Assembly: GCF_020520425.1 (NCBI RefSeq)
Contig: NC_079491.1
Span: forward strand, 37,851,027 to 37,915,026
Length of the DNA: 64,000 nt
Direction: 5' to 3'
Source: Spinacia oleracea
Lineage: Eukaryota > Streptophyta > Magnoliopsida > Caryophyllales > Amaranthaceae
Shown here: piece by piece, positions 22,508 to 36,541 of the stretch
Layout of the letters: the number at the start of each line of letters is the position of its first letter
Numbering within the stretch: the stretch's first letter is position 1
Notes under the pieces: generated by a model
What the model was told of the DNA's origin: nothing
The model's input: only the letters and a program-made list of their open reading frames with translations
The model's database searches: none
Translations under genes and position numbers: made by a program

Positions 22508-24649
22508 TGTAACACCCTAATAATTCCTCGCTTTTATAAAATCAATTTCCAACTTAAAATAAAGGAATTACTAAAGTATTACCGCCACCGTGATAACGGT
22601 TAAGGCTATTACCAGAATTACGCAACGGAATTTAATGTCAACTAACTTTTAAAACATAATTAATGTAATATTGAGGCCTCCTACAATTTGGAACCATAAC
22701 GGCCCAAAAACCAAAACATAAATAGTTCAAACATTTCAAACATAATTAAAGTATTATTAAATAGTTTCAAAGTACGAAAACATGCAACTCTCTCGATCAT
22801 CCCAAGCCACATGATTCCGATTTACCAACCTGCTATATTATTCTACTCCCCATCAATGCAAGTGCAAATGATAAATCATCATAGGGTCATTAAGGCAAAG
22901 GCCATGACCAAAACACACGAAGCACGTAGTCAGCAAGAGCTGAGTACTTACAAGCATAGAGTGAATGAAACTAAAACATGCATCACTCACTAAGTACTAA
23001 TAAACATGCAAAGCCATATAATAATAAACAATCAATCATGGATACAAGACTCGACTCTTGACTCGACTCTTGACTCACAATTCAATTGGAATAAGCTTCG
23101 AACGGGCCAAAATAAAGTTCCATAAGGAAAAGGTGATGGGAGCCAACCATACACCAAATAATAAATAATAAAATTGGGCCATACCGAGTGTCGGGCCATA
23201 CCGACGAAATTCCTGCACATATTATAAATGAAACAAAGTCTTGTATCATTAGTAGGAGTACGAGCTTTCCGGCAAGACTCCCCCCATTGTTCATACTCAA
23301 GGTATATACGTTCCAAGAGTTTTGAAGCTTGTTCCGGTTGCACTTTACGTTTATTAATATTTTATTTGAAGGCGAACTCAAGACTCAACAATATAAACAC
23401 ATACAATTAATAAAAGACAACCAAAACAATCTCATTTTAATTCTTTAAGACTTGTGATCAACCAAACAAGACTCTTGTGAAATTACTACCATGTTCCTCC
23501 TCACCAAAGTGAGACTCCACATCATGCACATTAACATGAGGGTTGTGCCCTTGCACGACAAATCCTAATTCATTTCATACATAATACTCCCAACTGAACC
23601 CTACATGTGCGGTGGCTTACATGAGCTAACCCTTCACATGTGGTAAAATAAATAGTACAACGAGGTACGAATAATTGGCTCAAACTATGCTAGACATCCC
23701 GTACAATAGCATACAATTAAATGATCATCCCTTGCATGTGAAACAAACCATACATGCATAAATATTGAACAACATGATTGACAATGAAATCCATACTCAT
23801 AATAATCTGAACATGCTTGTTCAACCAACAATTCAATAATTCCAATAACATTAATCCACATGATCGTTCACCAAAGCATATATGAATCCACATAATATAA
23901 ATCACATCATCAACAATCATGTAATGTCATTAACAAAAGGTGCGGTCGCCCTAGACTTGTACATACCTTGAATACCTAAGCGTAGGGGCCACTTTGCAAT
24001 AACGAGCACTCAACTAGAAATCACCTCCTATCATCAAAATAATGAAACTTAAATTATTTCCATGTTCATTAAATTTCCAGCAACTTTATAAAATCTTAAA
24101 CCCTATTTAAACTTTAGAATTCGATCGTTTTTCAATAATATAAACCTCTCAATTTGCAAAACCAATCCCTAGTACGAAAACATACTTTTTCCACCTTTAA
24201 AATCAATAAAAAACAACACTTTAAGCCTGTACTCAAATCTGAAAATATAATTGATTATCATAATTAAAATCATCACCTAATTATGCTAATAAATTGACTC
24301 ATTAAGTCTAGGTTAAAACCCTAACTTGAAAATCCCATTAAAACTAATTTAACATCATAAAAATCAATTCTTTATCCAATAAACAAATCTGAAAATTCGT
24401 CCTTTAATAATTAAAACAAGCCTAATGAATCACAACACGCAAATCCTAAACCACGGTATTCATAACCGGTTGCCAGCATTTTAATTACTCTAAACAATAT
24501 TAATATTACAATTTAAAATACGGAATTGAAATAGAATAGGTAAGGAAGAAGAGAATTATACCAATCCGGCCTATAGCACGGAACAATCACGAATTAGGTT
24601 GATTGGGCGAAAAAGAATTGAATTACGAACACGAACAACACACACACAC

Positions 24650-25030
24650 GTCCGTGTGTGTGCGCGCGCGGGATTGAGGGGCGACGAGCAGGGCTGCACG
24701 CAGGGGATGGCGCAAGGGCACGAGGGCTGGCGGCAGGGGCTGGCGCGAGGGCGCACAAGAGAGTGACGAGAGCAGGGGTGTGCGGTGCACACGAAGAAAC
24801 AACAACACAGCAGCACGGCACCAGCAGCGATGCGTGCTGGCTGGGCGGGCTGCGAGAGAAAGGGAGGGCGAGAGTGTGTGTGTGGGCGACGGGCGAGCAC
24901 ACGGCACAAGGCACGCAGCACTCGAGGAGCAGGGGCGATGGCACGGCAGCACGAAGGCACGAGCACAAGGATGTGCGTGCGTGCGTGCGTGCGGGCGGAC
25001 GAGAAAGAGAAGAGGGAGTTGGAGTGAGGG
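24650..25030. other. GC-rich island of solo LTR D
   Basis: Rich in GCGCGC, CACGAG and GTGCGTGC words in an otherwise AT-rich LTR. ORFs are open in several frames on both strands at once, which argues for composition rather than coding. It sits directly downstream of the LTR TATA box. Confidence 0.6.
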
Positions 25031-25090
25031 GCAAGCAAAGCGAAAATAGGGTTTATGAATTTTAGGGGCTCATTTAATGATGAAGAGTCC

Positions 25091-25098
25091 TATTTATA
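25091..25098 (-). promoter_or_regulatory. TATA box of solo LTR D
   Basis: The minus strand reads CCTATAAATAGG, a strong plant TATA context. Confidence 0.55.
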
Positions 25099-25453
25099 GG
25101 CTACTTATTTTTAATGGACTAGGCTTAGGAAAATAGAATTGGGCTTAGCAATTAATGATTGGGCTAGCCAAGAGCTTGGAATTAAATTCTTTTGATTGGG
25201 CTCGTTTAATAAAACGAATTGGACTTTTCATTTAAAACCCGAAGCCTTTAAAATCATTTGCAACCCATTTAAATTTCCCGACTCAAGAATTAAATTCGTT
25301 TCGTAATTAATTTAAATAATAAATATTCTAATTAATTAAAATACATTTAAATAAAATACATTTAAATACTATTTAAATGAGAATTAATCGTAAAATGCTT
25401 TATAAATATAATAAAATATACTTATAAATATTATAAAAATACGAGGTATTACA

Positions 25454-28400
25454 TAAGGTAAGAGTTGTCATCCTTATTATGTCCAGAGGTGTTTCTCGGT
25501 TTCAGAGTTCAACTGATCAAATAAACAGATAATCATAGCCTATGATTCATCTGAGCACGGCCATGCATTTTACAGTTTCTAGCTCTCCGAGTGGCCTTGT
25601 ACAACTTTTAGCATCTCATCCCGATTTATTGGAGGACATTCCCAATCTTGCGATCTTGAGATTAGACTTCGTTTGATAGGTGATTACCTGAGCGTTGCCT
25701 TTATAGCCTCCTTTTACGGTACGACGGTTGACAACGTCAAAGTAAGCAGTTCTCAAACAAGTAATCTCAAATCACTCCGGTATTGAGGATTAGTGTCTAA
25801 TAATTTTAATGAAATTTACTTATGACAGATCTTCATCTCTTACAGTAAAGTTTCATAGGTCTGTCCGATACTAGTCTTCCCAAAGTAAGTATCTATGCAA
25901 ATGATTACGACATTGCCATATCCACATAGTTCAAGAAACAGAACTACTAGTCATCTTGCATTCAAGTCGTCTAACGTTTTCTATGCGTCCATCTTTATAG
26001 GAAACTCCGACCAAGGACCAATTTCAACTTTTGACATTCAAGTTCACTTGATAGACATTTCTTAGTCACAGGACTGGTCCTGACAGTCTATCTTGAATAT
26101 ATCGTCAAATTGAAGGGACTCATCATTTAATACTAAACCAAGATTAAATGGAACATCAAAATACATTTCATATATGATGAATGTTCCACCCCTACGTTTT
26201 ACAACCATGGGCCTCTAACCCATCTTTAAAACAGTTCATGGATTTCAAAGCTATGCTTGATTTCTAGTGCTACAATGTGAGTGTTGCTTCTCACTTGTTG
26301 CATAGGTTTAGTTATCATGATTTGCCAATCTTAATATCCCTTTCATCGAATGTTTTTCAAGATAGGATGATAAGATCTTTTGAGTTTGTTTATTATGTGA
26401 TCTAGTCTTTCTTACTTAAATAGTGGTTCTACGCATTTTAATGAAGAACTATTAAGTCAACAAACATGTGTGTGATCTACCCAAGTTCAATGAAGAACTC
26501 TTTAACATAAACAACCCTGTTTTATTGCTTCTTAGGCAATAAGTACTTTTACTTCAACTGTATAGGTTGCTAGTGATGCTTTGTTTGGATTTACCTATCC
26601 AAGCAGTTTATAGATATGTGGAAGACTTTCCAACTATATCTTAGAACATAGAAATTATTATTTTAATTTCTCATGCAACAACCCATGGTCTCCAATCCAT
26701 GTTGCCATTTCAAAACACGATGCTCTTTAGCTCGTCTTTGTCAATGGTTAACTCCAAAGGAATCTTGCTTGATCCTTTGCCAGTGTTTATGCGTGTAGCA
26801 TCAATATTTAGCATATCTTTATTTCCTTGAATCAAGAACTATTCTTATGTACCTTTTCAAGTACCATAAGTTTTCCTTGATCTCAATCTAGTTGATCTTT
26901 ACTTAGATCAATAGAGATTGGTATATGTTTGTCATGCCTGAAGTCATACGATATATTTTTGGCGATCCTCATATTATATCATACATGATAAATTCTTTTG
27001 CAGAATAATTCCCAATTGAATTCTATTCATGTAACTTTAGGTCACCTAGTTTCAGTAGATACTAAATCCAGCTAAATTCTTTGACATATAATATAGGTTA
27101 AGAATCTCACTTAGATCCTTTGATGTTTAACTTAGTAAATGCTTATACATAGTTCAAACATCCTTTACTTAGATTTGTTCATATGGGTCGAATATCTCCA
27201 ATGGAGTATTTCGTGTTTGATTTAGTAAATGCCATTACTTAATCCAAAACAATATCATAAGATCTTTGTAAATAGATCTTAATACCCAGTATGTACTAAG
27301 TTTCTCCTTGGTCCATCATTGATGAATAAATTCAAACCTAAGTTATTAGTATTTGAATGTTATTTCACAATAGAGAGATATGTGTGTGATACACATAGGA
27401 CCAATTAAGTTTTATGTACTCCCACTAAACTTCTTATATATCTATAAGAATCATGTACATTTTATGAAACTTAAATACTTATTAGCTTCACTAAAATACA
27501 GTTCTAATTCCCAATTGCTTGCTTAAATCTGTACTTAGATTTTATAAGCTAGCTTTTCTTTTCAAGTATTTATTTGGATCCACAAATCCTATAACATGCC
27601 ATGTACATAGTTTCTTCCAACATTTGATTGAGGAATACGTTTTGTCATCCAATTGCCATATGTACCAATATGCAATCATTGCTTGATTTATACACTTGAG
27701 CATTACGATTTTTCATGAGGCTACAACACAATCCACGCCGTGAATTTTCTTGTAACCTTTAGCAACCAATCTAGCTTTGTGTGTGAACACAATTTTGATG
27801 GTTTTCATCATCCTTAAAACCAATTTGCAACCAATAGGTGTAAACCATTCTTGCAAATCAACAAAATTTCAATTTTGTCATCAAAACATTGGTTATGTTT
27901 TATAGCCTTTAACCATCTAATACATTTGAGTCTATATATGGCCTCTAACCATTTTAGGGAATCTAGGTTTCGTCATAGCTTTCTTACAAGTCACAAACTC
28001 ATTAATTTACATGATAATAGTTTGACTGCAAGTTGTAGGTTTCTTCACTATCTAATAGAAGAATCGCATAGCTTTAGTGACTTGAACTCTATGCCTACTA
28101 GGGTATAGAACATCAAACAAATAGAATATCAACAGACACTTTGAAAGTCCTTTGAATATTCTGTTCTCCTTGAAGCACTTGTAAAGTCTTCTAAGAGATG
28201 TCTATTTTTAAAGCCACTTCTAAAGTCCTTAAAGAATAGGTGTTCGGTTTTTCTGAAAAACTTCGAAAAGCCTCCGGAATTTCCGTTTATGTTTTTTGTT
28301 CGCCTCGATGACTTTCGAGGTCTATTTTCTCCCACTTGTCATTTTGGAAACGAATCTCCAAAAGGACATTATTTCGAGCAAACAAACATTATGTTCTCAA

Positions 28401-31205
28401 AAATTCGTGGTAGAAACAATACCCTTGCGTCTCATTTGAATAAATCACAATGAAACATATATCTATACTTGGGCCTTAGTTTGTTAAATAACAAACACTA
28501 AGCTCCCACTGAGTTTAGGAACTCTTTAGATATACATTATGAAAAGATATTCTGAAATTACTTTTCAATAGCTTTGACGAATTTAGTTTAGTTTGGTGGT
28601 AGTTGAGCATTTTGTTTTTAGAAATTATAGGAAAAATTCTTTATGATTCATCATTGATCGAATCAAGTACTAATTGACTTCGATCATTCCAACTTAGATA
28701 TGCCATATCTTATGGAGCTAGATTGTAAATTAACTACACACAATCATTGATGATCATTCTTGACTTAAGTAATCATTAACATGATCTAACCTAGATCTTT
28801 ATGATTTTCTTTCCAAGTGGGATTTATACTTCTGAATCTCTGAACTAGCCAAACAGATTCAAACTTATATCACTTTGAGTAAATAAACCAATATTCACTC
28901 AAATCTAGGTGAAATAATAAAGTCATAAAATCTCTTTCTTTAGCTTTGAACTCTATCGTCTAGGCGTTCTAACAATAGTTCATATCTTTTGTTACTTTCA
29001 ACAAGTAAGACTAGCTTGTATTGAATTGATCTAGAAATCAATCAACTTTCAAAAGTCCATCAAAATAGAGCTTATGAATGTTAACTTGTTGATATGCCAA
29101 AGATTAGCGGAACTCAAATCAAGGGGTTGATTTGAACCTAGTAAAGTTTTTATTGATAAAGAGTTGTTTGTTTTAATCAAGAATATTGACTCAACCCGTA
29201 AATGACCATTTCATTCAAATAAACAAACAAACATTGTTTTTGTTCTTCTGAATATGAGTCTTTCTGTGTTTGAAAACAGAAATTTAGGTATGCTGATTGT
29301 GGAACAAAATAGCCATTAAGTTCCAGCCTTTGAAAGGACTTAAAACAAACTAGATGACCCTACAACTAATGTCGCATTGCCATGCTTCATTTCCCACTTG
29401 TAGGCCATTAGTGTAGCCTAGCTTCCATTATTTGAGTTATTACCGAAGTAAGAACCTCAAGCGGTATATGATACCAAGGAAGTTCGATTGCTAGGTTACT
29501 TTTCTTTAAACATAAACTTATAGGTAGAAACGGAATCGTAAATTCCTTTCATTTGTTCCTTGTTTTCCTATTTCTTGTACCCTTTCTTATAGTCTTAAGA
29601 ATTAACTTCTCTAGTGTTTGACTTTTATACTTTGTTAGACATGTCCGATGTCATTCCAACAGAGTTCTGACCATTTTGTTTATGTTGAAAATTTTTCTTC
29701 AACTAGATGATCTTACCAGAAGCTTCTAAAGTTTTCTAAGCATCGATCTATTCTAATGTCTAGGGACTAGACTCATTCAAGAATTAAATGGTCAAAGATA
29801 TTGGGTTGTTAACCATTGGTAAAGCTGAGCGTCTAAACTCAATGCTTTATGATCTCAAAACTACATTGTATTTTGAATTCACAAGCACCAATCGGTTTTC
29901 CATTCGATTTTGATACTCGAAAACAACCATAAAAGTCGCTAAAAGAAACGTACATTTTAAATTGCTCATTTTCTCTCATTTCCGTGAATCGTTCTTGGAT
30001 TCACTACCAATCGAGGAAATTTACTGTTACCTTCCAAAAAGGGTTTACTGCAGTGCAAGATATTTAATTATAAACAATAATTAAAACATTCATTGAAGCA
30101 TGCAAAGTCTAAACATTTATCATGAGTAATAACTTGAAAATTTAAGCAATCATGCAATTCAAACAAGTTATTAGCATTTTATTCGAAATTATTGTTCCGG
30201 TAGGTGTGAATAAAATGATTCCAAGATCCTTAAATCATTGAAGAATTAAGCACATTATGTATTTTGACTCAATTCTGAAATATTTTAGGTAAAGCCTTTT
30301 GCTAATAGTCTATAAACTACTCTTGGTTGATAGGTACGTCTAAGAACTTATTAGGTAAACCTATCGATTTTGCCACGATATAAAAGGACTCCTTACTTAT
30401 ATCGTTGAGTTTCACCAAAACTAACATGTACTCACAATTATTTGTGTACCTTACCCCTTTAGAATCAATAAGTAACACCTCGCTATGGCGGAAAACTATT
30501 ACTAAGATTGATGTAAAGGTTATCCAAGTAAGTGTTATTTTGGCATGGCACCTTTTAACTCAATTTTTAAGTTTGGAACTTAAGGCTCTTACTATGTTGG
30601 TTAGATTTTAAGTGAACTAAAATCCTTAATCATGCAACATAATCAAGCCATAATCTCATGCATAATTAAGACATATTTAAAAACAATAAATAACTTAAAG
30701 CATGCATAAGATATAAATGTGACCTAGTATGGCCCGACTTCATCTTGAAGCTTCAACTTCAAAGTTCGTCTTGAAAATGGATTGGAAACTCCGTCTTGAA
30801 TTTCACCATGGGAGGCGCCATTTTCTTCAAATAGGATAAGCCATAATTAAACTAATTATAAGCTATAAATTCACATGCTTTACTAATTTTAAACATAAAA
30901 ATGTATTTCCTAGTCTAACCGGAAACATACAAATTTAATTAAAATACAAAGCTCATATAAATTTATAATTGAATCCATTTAACTTATTTTCAGTTGAATT
31001 AAATGAATTTAAATTAATTCAAGGTTTTAATTTTAGTAAAATAATTAGTATAAATTAAAATTTATAATAATTAGATTATTCAAAATTAAATTCCGAGAAA
31101 ACAATTTAAATTATGAATTTTAAAATTAATTAAAATCGTTTCCGAACTGAAAATTTAAAATTAAAATCAAAACGCATCAATCGTAACAAGACGAACTGAA
31201 AATCT
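25454..31205 (-). mobile_element. Highly degenerate internal region of copia element C
   Basis: No long ORF survives, but segments line up with element A in order. 25454-25600 matches the 3' untranslated region. 26200-26330 matches the RNase H end (GCTTGATT, TTGTGGCA-like words). 27740-27860 and 28310-28380 match the RT and integrase-RT linker (GCAACCAATAGGTGTAAACC; GAGGTCTATTTTCTCCCACT). 30340-30800 matches the leader (ACACCTCGCTATGGCG; CTAGTATGGCCC). It is much older than A. The right end dissolves into the heptamer array, and the 5' LTR was not found. Confidence 0.7.
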
Positions 31206-33146
31206 AAAATTAATTAATAATTAATAATTAATAATTAATTATTAAATAATAAATAATAAATAATAAATAATAAATAATAAATAATAAATAATAAATAATA
31301 AATAATAAATAATAAATAATAAATAATAAATAATAAATAATAAATAATAAATAATAAATAATAAATAATAAATAATAAATAATAAATAATAAATAATAAA
31401 TAATAAATAATAAATAATAAATAATAAATAATAAATAATAAATAATAAATAATAAATAATAATAAATAATAAATAATAAATAATAATAATAAATAATAAA
31501 TAATAAATAATAAATAATAATAAATAATAAATAATAAATAATAAATAATAAATAATAATAATAAATAATAAATAATAATAAATAATAAATAATAAATAAT
31601 AAATAATAAATAATAAATAATAAATAATAAATAATAAATAATAAATAATAAATAATAAATAATAAATAATAAATAATAAATAATAAATAATAAATAATAA
31701 ATAATAAATAATAAATAATAAATAATAAATAATAAATAATAATAATAAATAATAAATAATAAATAATAAATAATAAATAATAAATAATAAATAATAAATA
31801 ATAAATAATAAATAATAAATAATAAATAATAAATAATAAATAATAAATAATAAATAATAAATAATAAATAATAAATAATAAATAATAAATAATAAATAAT
31901 AAATAATAAATAATAAATAATAAATAATAAATAATAAATAATAAATAATAAATAATAAATAATAAATAATAAATAATAAATAATAAATAATAAATAATAA
32001 ATAATAAATAATAAATAATAAATAATAATAATAATAATAAATAATAAATAATAAATAATAAATAATAAATAATAAATAATAAATAATAAATAATAAATAA
32101 TAAATAATAAATAATAAATAATTATAATAAATAATAAATAATAAATAATAAATAATAAATAGTAAATAGTAAATAGTAAATAGTAAATAATAAATAATAA
32201 ATAGTAAATAATAAATAGTAAATAGTAAATAGTAAATAGTAAATAGTAAATAGTAATAGTTAATAGTTAATAGTTAATAGTTAATAATTAATAATTAATG
32301 TTAATAATTAATAATTAATAATTAATTATTAATAATTAATAATTAATAATTAATAATTAATAACTAATAACTAATAACTAATTAATAATTAATAATTAAT
32401 AATTAATAATTAATAATTAATAATTAATAATTAATAATTAATAATTAATAATTAATAATAATAATTAATAATTAATAATTAATAATTAATAATTAATAAT
32501 TAATAATTAATAATTAATAATTAATAATTAATAATTAATAATTAATAATTAATAATTAATAATTAATAATTAATAATTAATAATTAATAATTAATAATTA
32601 ATAATTAATAATTAATAATTAATAATTAATAATTAATAATTAATAATTAATAATTAATAATTAATAATTAATAATTAATAATTAATAATTAATAATTAAT
32701 AATTAATAATTAATAATTAATAATTAATAATTAATAATTAATAATTAATAATTAATAATTAATAATTAATAATTAATAATTAATAATTAATAATTAATAA
32801 TTAATAATTAATAATTAATAATTAATAATTAATAATTAATAATTAATAATAATAATTAATAATTAATAATTAATAATTAATAATTAATAATTAATAATTA
32901 ATAATTAATAATTAATAATTAATAATTAATAATTAATAATTAATAATTAATAATTAATAATTAATAATTAATAATTAATAATTAATAATTAATAATTAAT
33001 AATTAATAATTAATAATTAATAATTAATAATTAATAATTAATAATTAATAATTAATAATTAATAATTAATAATTGGTATAATTAAGCATTAATAATTAAT
33101 AATTGGTATAATTAAGCATTAATAATTAATAATTGGTAATTAATAC
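31206..33146. repeat. 2-kb array of AT heptamers with changing unit
   Basis: The period is 7 bp throughout. The unit is TAATAAA from about 31240 to 32160, TAGTAAA to about 32250, TAGTTAA to about 32283, then TAATTAA to 33140. Each change is a single base. Occasional 3-bp slips (TAA) interrupt the phase. No coding content. Confidence 0.92.
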
Positions 33147-33148
33147 TA

Positions 33149-33413
33149 CCTCCGTTCCTAAAAGTTCTTTACGCTTTCCGTTTTAGTCCGTTCCTGAAAG
33201 TTCTTTACACTCCTACTTTATTCCATTTTTACTCTTATTTGGCCCACCATAACTTACCCACTCACAATAGTTTAATATTAGTTTCCACCCACTCACATTG
33301 TTGGACAATTTATAGCCACTCATTTTCCATTTGTTACCCCACCATCACATGTTCACCAAAACTCCTTAATTACCGTGCAAATAGTAACCGTAAAGATCAT
33401 TTAGGAACGGAGG
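33149..33413. mobile_element. Mariner/Stowaway-like MITE 4, inside the heptamer array
   Basis: 265 bp with inverted ends CCTCCGTTCCTAAAAGTTCT (left) and complement CCTCCGTTCCTAAATGATCT (right). It is flanked by TA at 33147-33148 and 33414-33415. TAATTAA heptamers continue on both sides, so it inserted into the existing array. Confidence 0.85.
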
Positions 33414-33415
33414 TA

Positions 33416-33750
33416 GTAATTAATAATTAATAATTAATAATTAATAATTAATAATTAATAATGAATAATTAATAATTAATTAATAAATATTAAATAATAA
33501 ATAATAAACAAAAAAAAATGTTAACTAATAACTAAATAATAATTATTAATTAATGACCAAATAACTATATAATAAATAATAATAATTATCAGTAATTGAT
33601 TACTCAATAATTACAATAAATGATAAATATTAATAATAATAATAATTATTATTATTATTATTTTTTAATAACTAATAAATAAATAATTAATAACTAATAA
33701 TCCGTAACTAATTAATAAATAATATTAATTATTAAAAATAATTAGTTATA

Positions 33751-33794
<44 letters not shown>

Positions 33795-33916
33795 GTAATA
33801 TAATAATAATAATAATAAGTAATATAAAAATATAATAATATAAATATAAGTAATATAATAATATAAATATAAGTAATATTAATAATAATAATAATATAAT
33901 AATAATAATAATAATA

Positions 33917-33952
<36 letters not shown>

Positions 33953-34096
33953 ATTATTAAATTAAATTGAATTGAATTAAACTGAACTGAACTTAATGCT
34001 TCTTAACTGAACTGAACTGAATGCTCCTGAACTGAACTAAACTGAACTGAACTTCCAAAAAAGTCCTGAAGCTGAAATTAAGCCAAAACGTTTTCA
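33416..34096. repeat. Remainder of AT microsatellite, then AACTGAACTG words
   Basis: Heptamers continue to about 33480, followed by mixed (TAA)n and (TTA)n tracts to 33960 with a long TAA/TTA inverted pair near 33890-33950. An array of GAACTGAACT words follows at 33970-34055. No gene. Confidence 0.8.
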
Positions 34097-34143
34097 GTCA
34101 AGAGGACACCTATCCATCTGTCCGGCTGAAATATAGTTCTTTT

Positions 34144-35856
34144 TTACTTACGAGGGGCAACAACGTTTTGAGGAACTACTCCCACTGGCTCTTCTAAAGA
34201 CCTTGGAGGTTCATCAACCTGAACTGCTTCTAAAGAGTTCTTAGTTTGTTGTTCGTCTCGAATCTCTTCTAGGTCAATTATTCTCCCACTTGTCATTTTG
34301 GAAATATGATTTCTTTCCAAAAAGACACCGTCACGAGCAACGAATACCTTGTTGTCTGACTTGTTGTAGAAATAATATCCCTTTGTTTCTTTTGGATACC
34401 CAACGAAGAAACATTTGTCAGATTTTGGTTCGAGCTTGTCCGAAATTAATCGCTTGACATATGCTTCGCAACCCCAAATCTTTAGAAAAGACAACTTTGG
34501 AAGTTTCCCAGTCCATAATTCGTATGGAGTCTTTTCAACAACTTTTGACGGAGCACGATTCAGTGTGAGTGCTGCAGTTTACAACACATGTCCCCAAAAT
34601 TGTAAAGGAAGTTCGGTTTGACCCATCATTGACCAGACCATATCGAGTAAGGTCCTGTTTCTCCGTTCCGACACTCCATTCCATTGAGGCGTCCCTGGAG
34701 CAGCCAATTCAGAAAGAATACCGCATTCTTTTAGATGGTCATCAAACTCGTGGCTAAGATATTCACCTCCTCGATCCGATCTTAGAGTTTTGATTTTCTT
34801 GCCATGTTGATTCTCTACTTCATTTTGAAATTCTCGGAATTTCTCAAACGATTCAGACTTGTGTTTCATTAAGTAAATATAGCCATATCTACTGAAATCG
34901 TCCGTAAACGTTATAAAATAGCTGAACTCACCTCTAGCTTTCGTACTCATAGGCCCACATATGTCCGTATGTATTAGCCCTAGTAGTTTGCTTGCTCTTT
35001 CTCCCACCTTTGAGAAAGGTTGCTTTGTCATTTTGCCAAGTAAACAAGATTCGCATTGATCAATCTTCTCTAAGTCGAATGATTCTAGAATTCCTTTTCG
35101 TTGAAGTAATTCCATGCGCTTTGTGTTTATATGGCCTAATAGACAATGCCACAAAAATGTGAGATCCAAATCACCAGTTTTAGCCTTTTTAGTATTTATG
35201 TTATAAATGTGTTTGCTCATATCTAGCACATATAAACCATTTTCTTGTTGTGCTGAACCATAAAACATTCCATTCAAAGCAAAAGAACAACTATTGTCTT
35301 TAAATTGAAAACTAAAACCTTTAGAATCCAAACTTGAAACGGAAATGATGTTTCTGGTGATATTAGAAACATAGTAACAGTTTTCTAGTTCCAAAACAAA
35401 CCCACTAGGCAAAGAAATAAAATAAGATCCTACGGCTAATGCAGCAATCCGTGCTCCATTTCCCACCCGTAGATCCATCTCGCCTTTATCAAGCCTTCTA
35501 CTTCTCCTTAGTCCCTGTGAATTGGAACATAAGTGTGAGCCACAACCATTATTTAATACCCAAGAAGTAGAATTAGTAAGATTACAATGTATAACATACA
35601 TACCTGAAGGAGAAGCAACGTTTCCGTCCTTCTTCTCTTCCTTTAGTTTGGGGCAATATCGCTTGTAATGACCAATCTCATTACAATCGAAGCATTGCGA
35701 TGTAGATGGAGAACGATCCTTCTTCATTTTCTTCTTGGAGGGCGCCATTTGCCCTCCTGAAGTAGATGAAGATGCACCCTTGTTTTGGATCTTCCCCGAA
35801 ACCTTTTTCTTGATTTTCTTACTCTTTACCTTTAGCGACGCTTGCTTAATTATCAC
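34144..35856 (-). pseudogene. Broken protease-integrase region of element B
   Basis: It contains the CCHC knuckle (CFDCNEIGHYKRYC: the final Asp of the A knuckle is Tyr). A protease-like segment has NNG instead of D-[ST]-G (35545-35553). The HHCC region and an integrase core follow, and the Glu of the DD35E triad is retained, unlike A. TAA at 34579-34581 replaces a Gln codon (CAA), and a further TAA at 34144-34146 replaces Ser. A 4-bp insertion near 35850 separates this frame from gag. Confidence 0.88.
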
Positions 35857-36541
35857 TTACAAAGTCCAATTCATATCGATGAAGCAAATAAATTAGCTCA
35901 CTAAGAGTATTTTCCCTTTTCTTGGAAAAATAGAGTAATTTGAATTTCTTATAACCAGGGTGAAGAGAATTCAAAAGTATTCCCGCAGCAGCAGAATCTG
36001 GGAATGGATCACCAAGTAACTCAAGCCGGTTGAGAAGCCCAACCATTTTCTTTGTATGAGTCCTAATTGGCGTTCCTTCTGTCATTTCAAGATCAATGAC
36101 CCTTTCCCTTGCCTTTTGTCTTTCGACGTCAAAGCAACAACCCACTGGAGCATTAAGCTTTAGATCCTCAAATGAATTTACCAATTCCAAGACATTTTGG
36201 TCTACATGTTGACCACCATGTTGGAATCTACCACGACATATATCCCTGACATGCCTTAGGAGTGCCCATGGATCGTATGCAACGAACCTTGCACTCCAAT
36301 CTTTGGGGATATAGCCAAGAATAAGATCCATCACTAGCGACATGTGGTTCGCCCACGCACAGTGCTTTTCTGGAGTCATATTCTTTGAGTAATAGCTGGG
36401 GATGGGATGGTCAACTACATATTCAATGTTGTTTCACCTGAGGACTTGCCGAAGCTTCCTCTCCCAATCAAGAAAGTTTGATAGGTTCAATTTTACATCC
36501 AGAATTTCGGTTACTTTGAGTGTTGTTTTTATTGCGGCCAT
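35846..36541 (-). pseudogene. Broken gag of element B
   Basis: It starts at the conserved ATG 36539-36541 (MAAIK). TGA at 36434-36436 replaces the Trp codon TGG found in A. The frame stays open beyond it, includes the 49-bp segment missing from A, and ends at the 4-bp insertion near 35850. Confidence 0.85.

Larger units (their letters stand above)
22508..25453 (-). mobile_element. Solo LTR D (2946 bp) nested in element C
   Basis: It begins TGTAACACCC and ends GGTATTACA, short inverted ends of LTR type. It is flanked by the 5-bp duplication TAAGG at 22503-22507 and 25454-25458. Removing it restores the A-family sequence CATAAGGTAAGA. There is no gag or pol inside. A minus-strand TATA box at 25091-25098 is followed, in that direction, by a GC-rich island (about 24650-25030). 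I infer a solo LTR left by LTR-LTR recombination, probably of a gypsy element with large LTRs. The ORFs at 24571-25065 are compositional. Confidence 0.8.

Noticed and set aside
24571..25065. Long overlapping ORFs rich in Ala, Arg and Cys on both strands
   Set aside because: They occupy a GC-rich island inside solo LTR D and are open in several frames at once, which is a composition effect.
31240..32160. Interstitial telomere sequence
   Set aside because: Only the 7-bp period matches the plant telomere repeat. The GGG core is absent in every unit.
31206..33146. A CRISPR-like or satellite centromere array
   Set aside because: The 7-bp AT-only unit with no spacers is a microsatellite. Nothing links it to a centromere.
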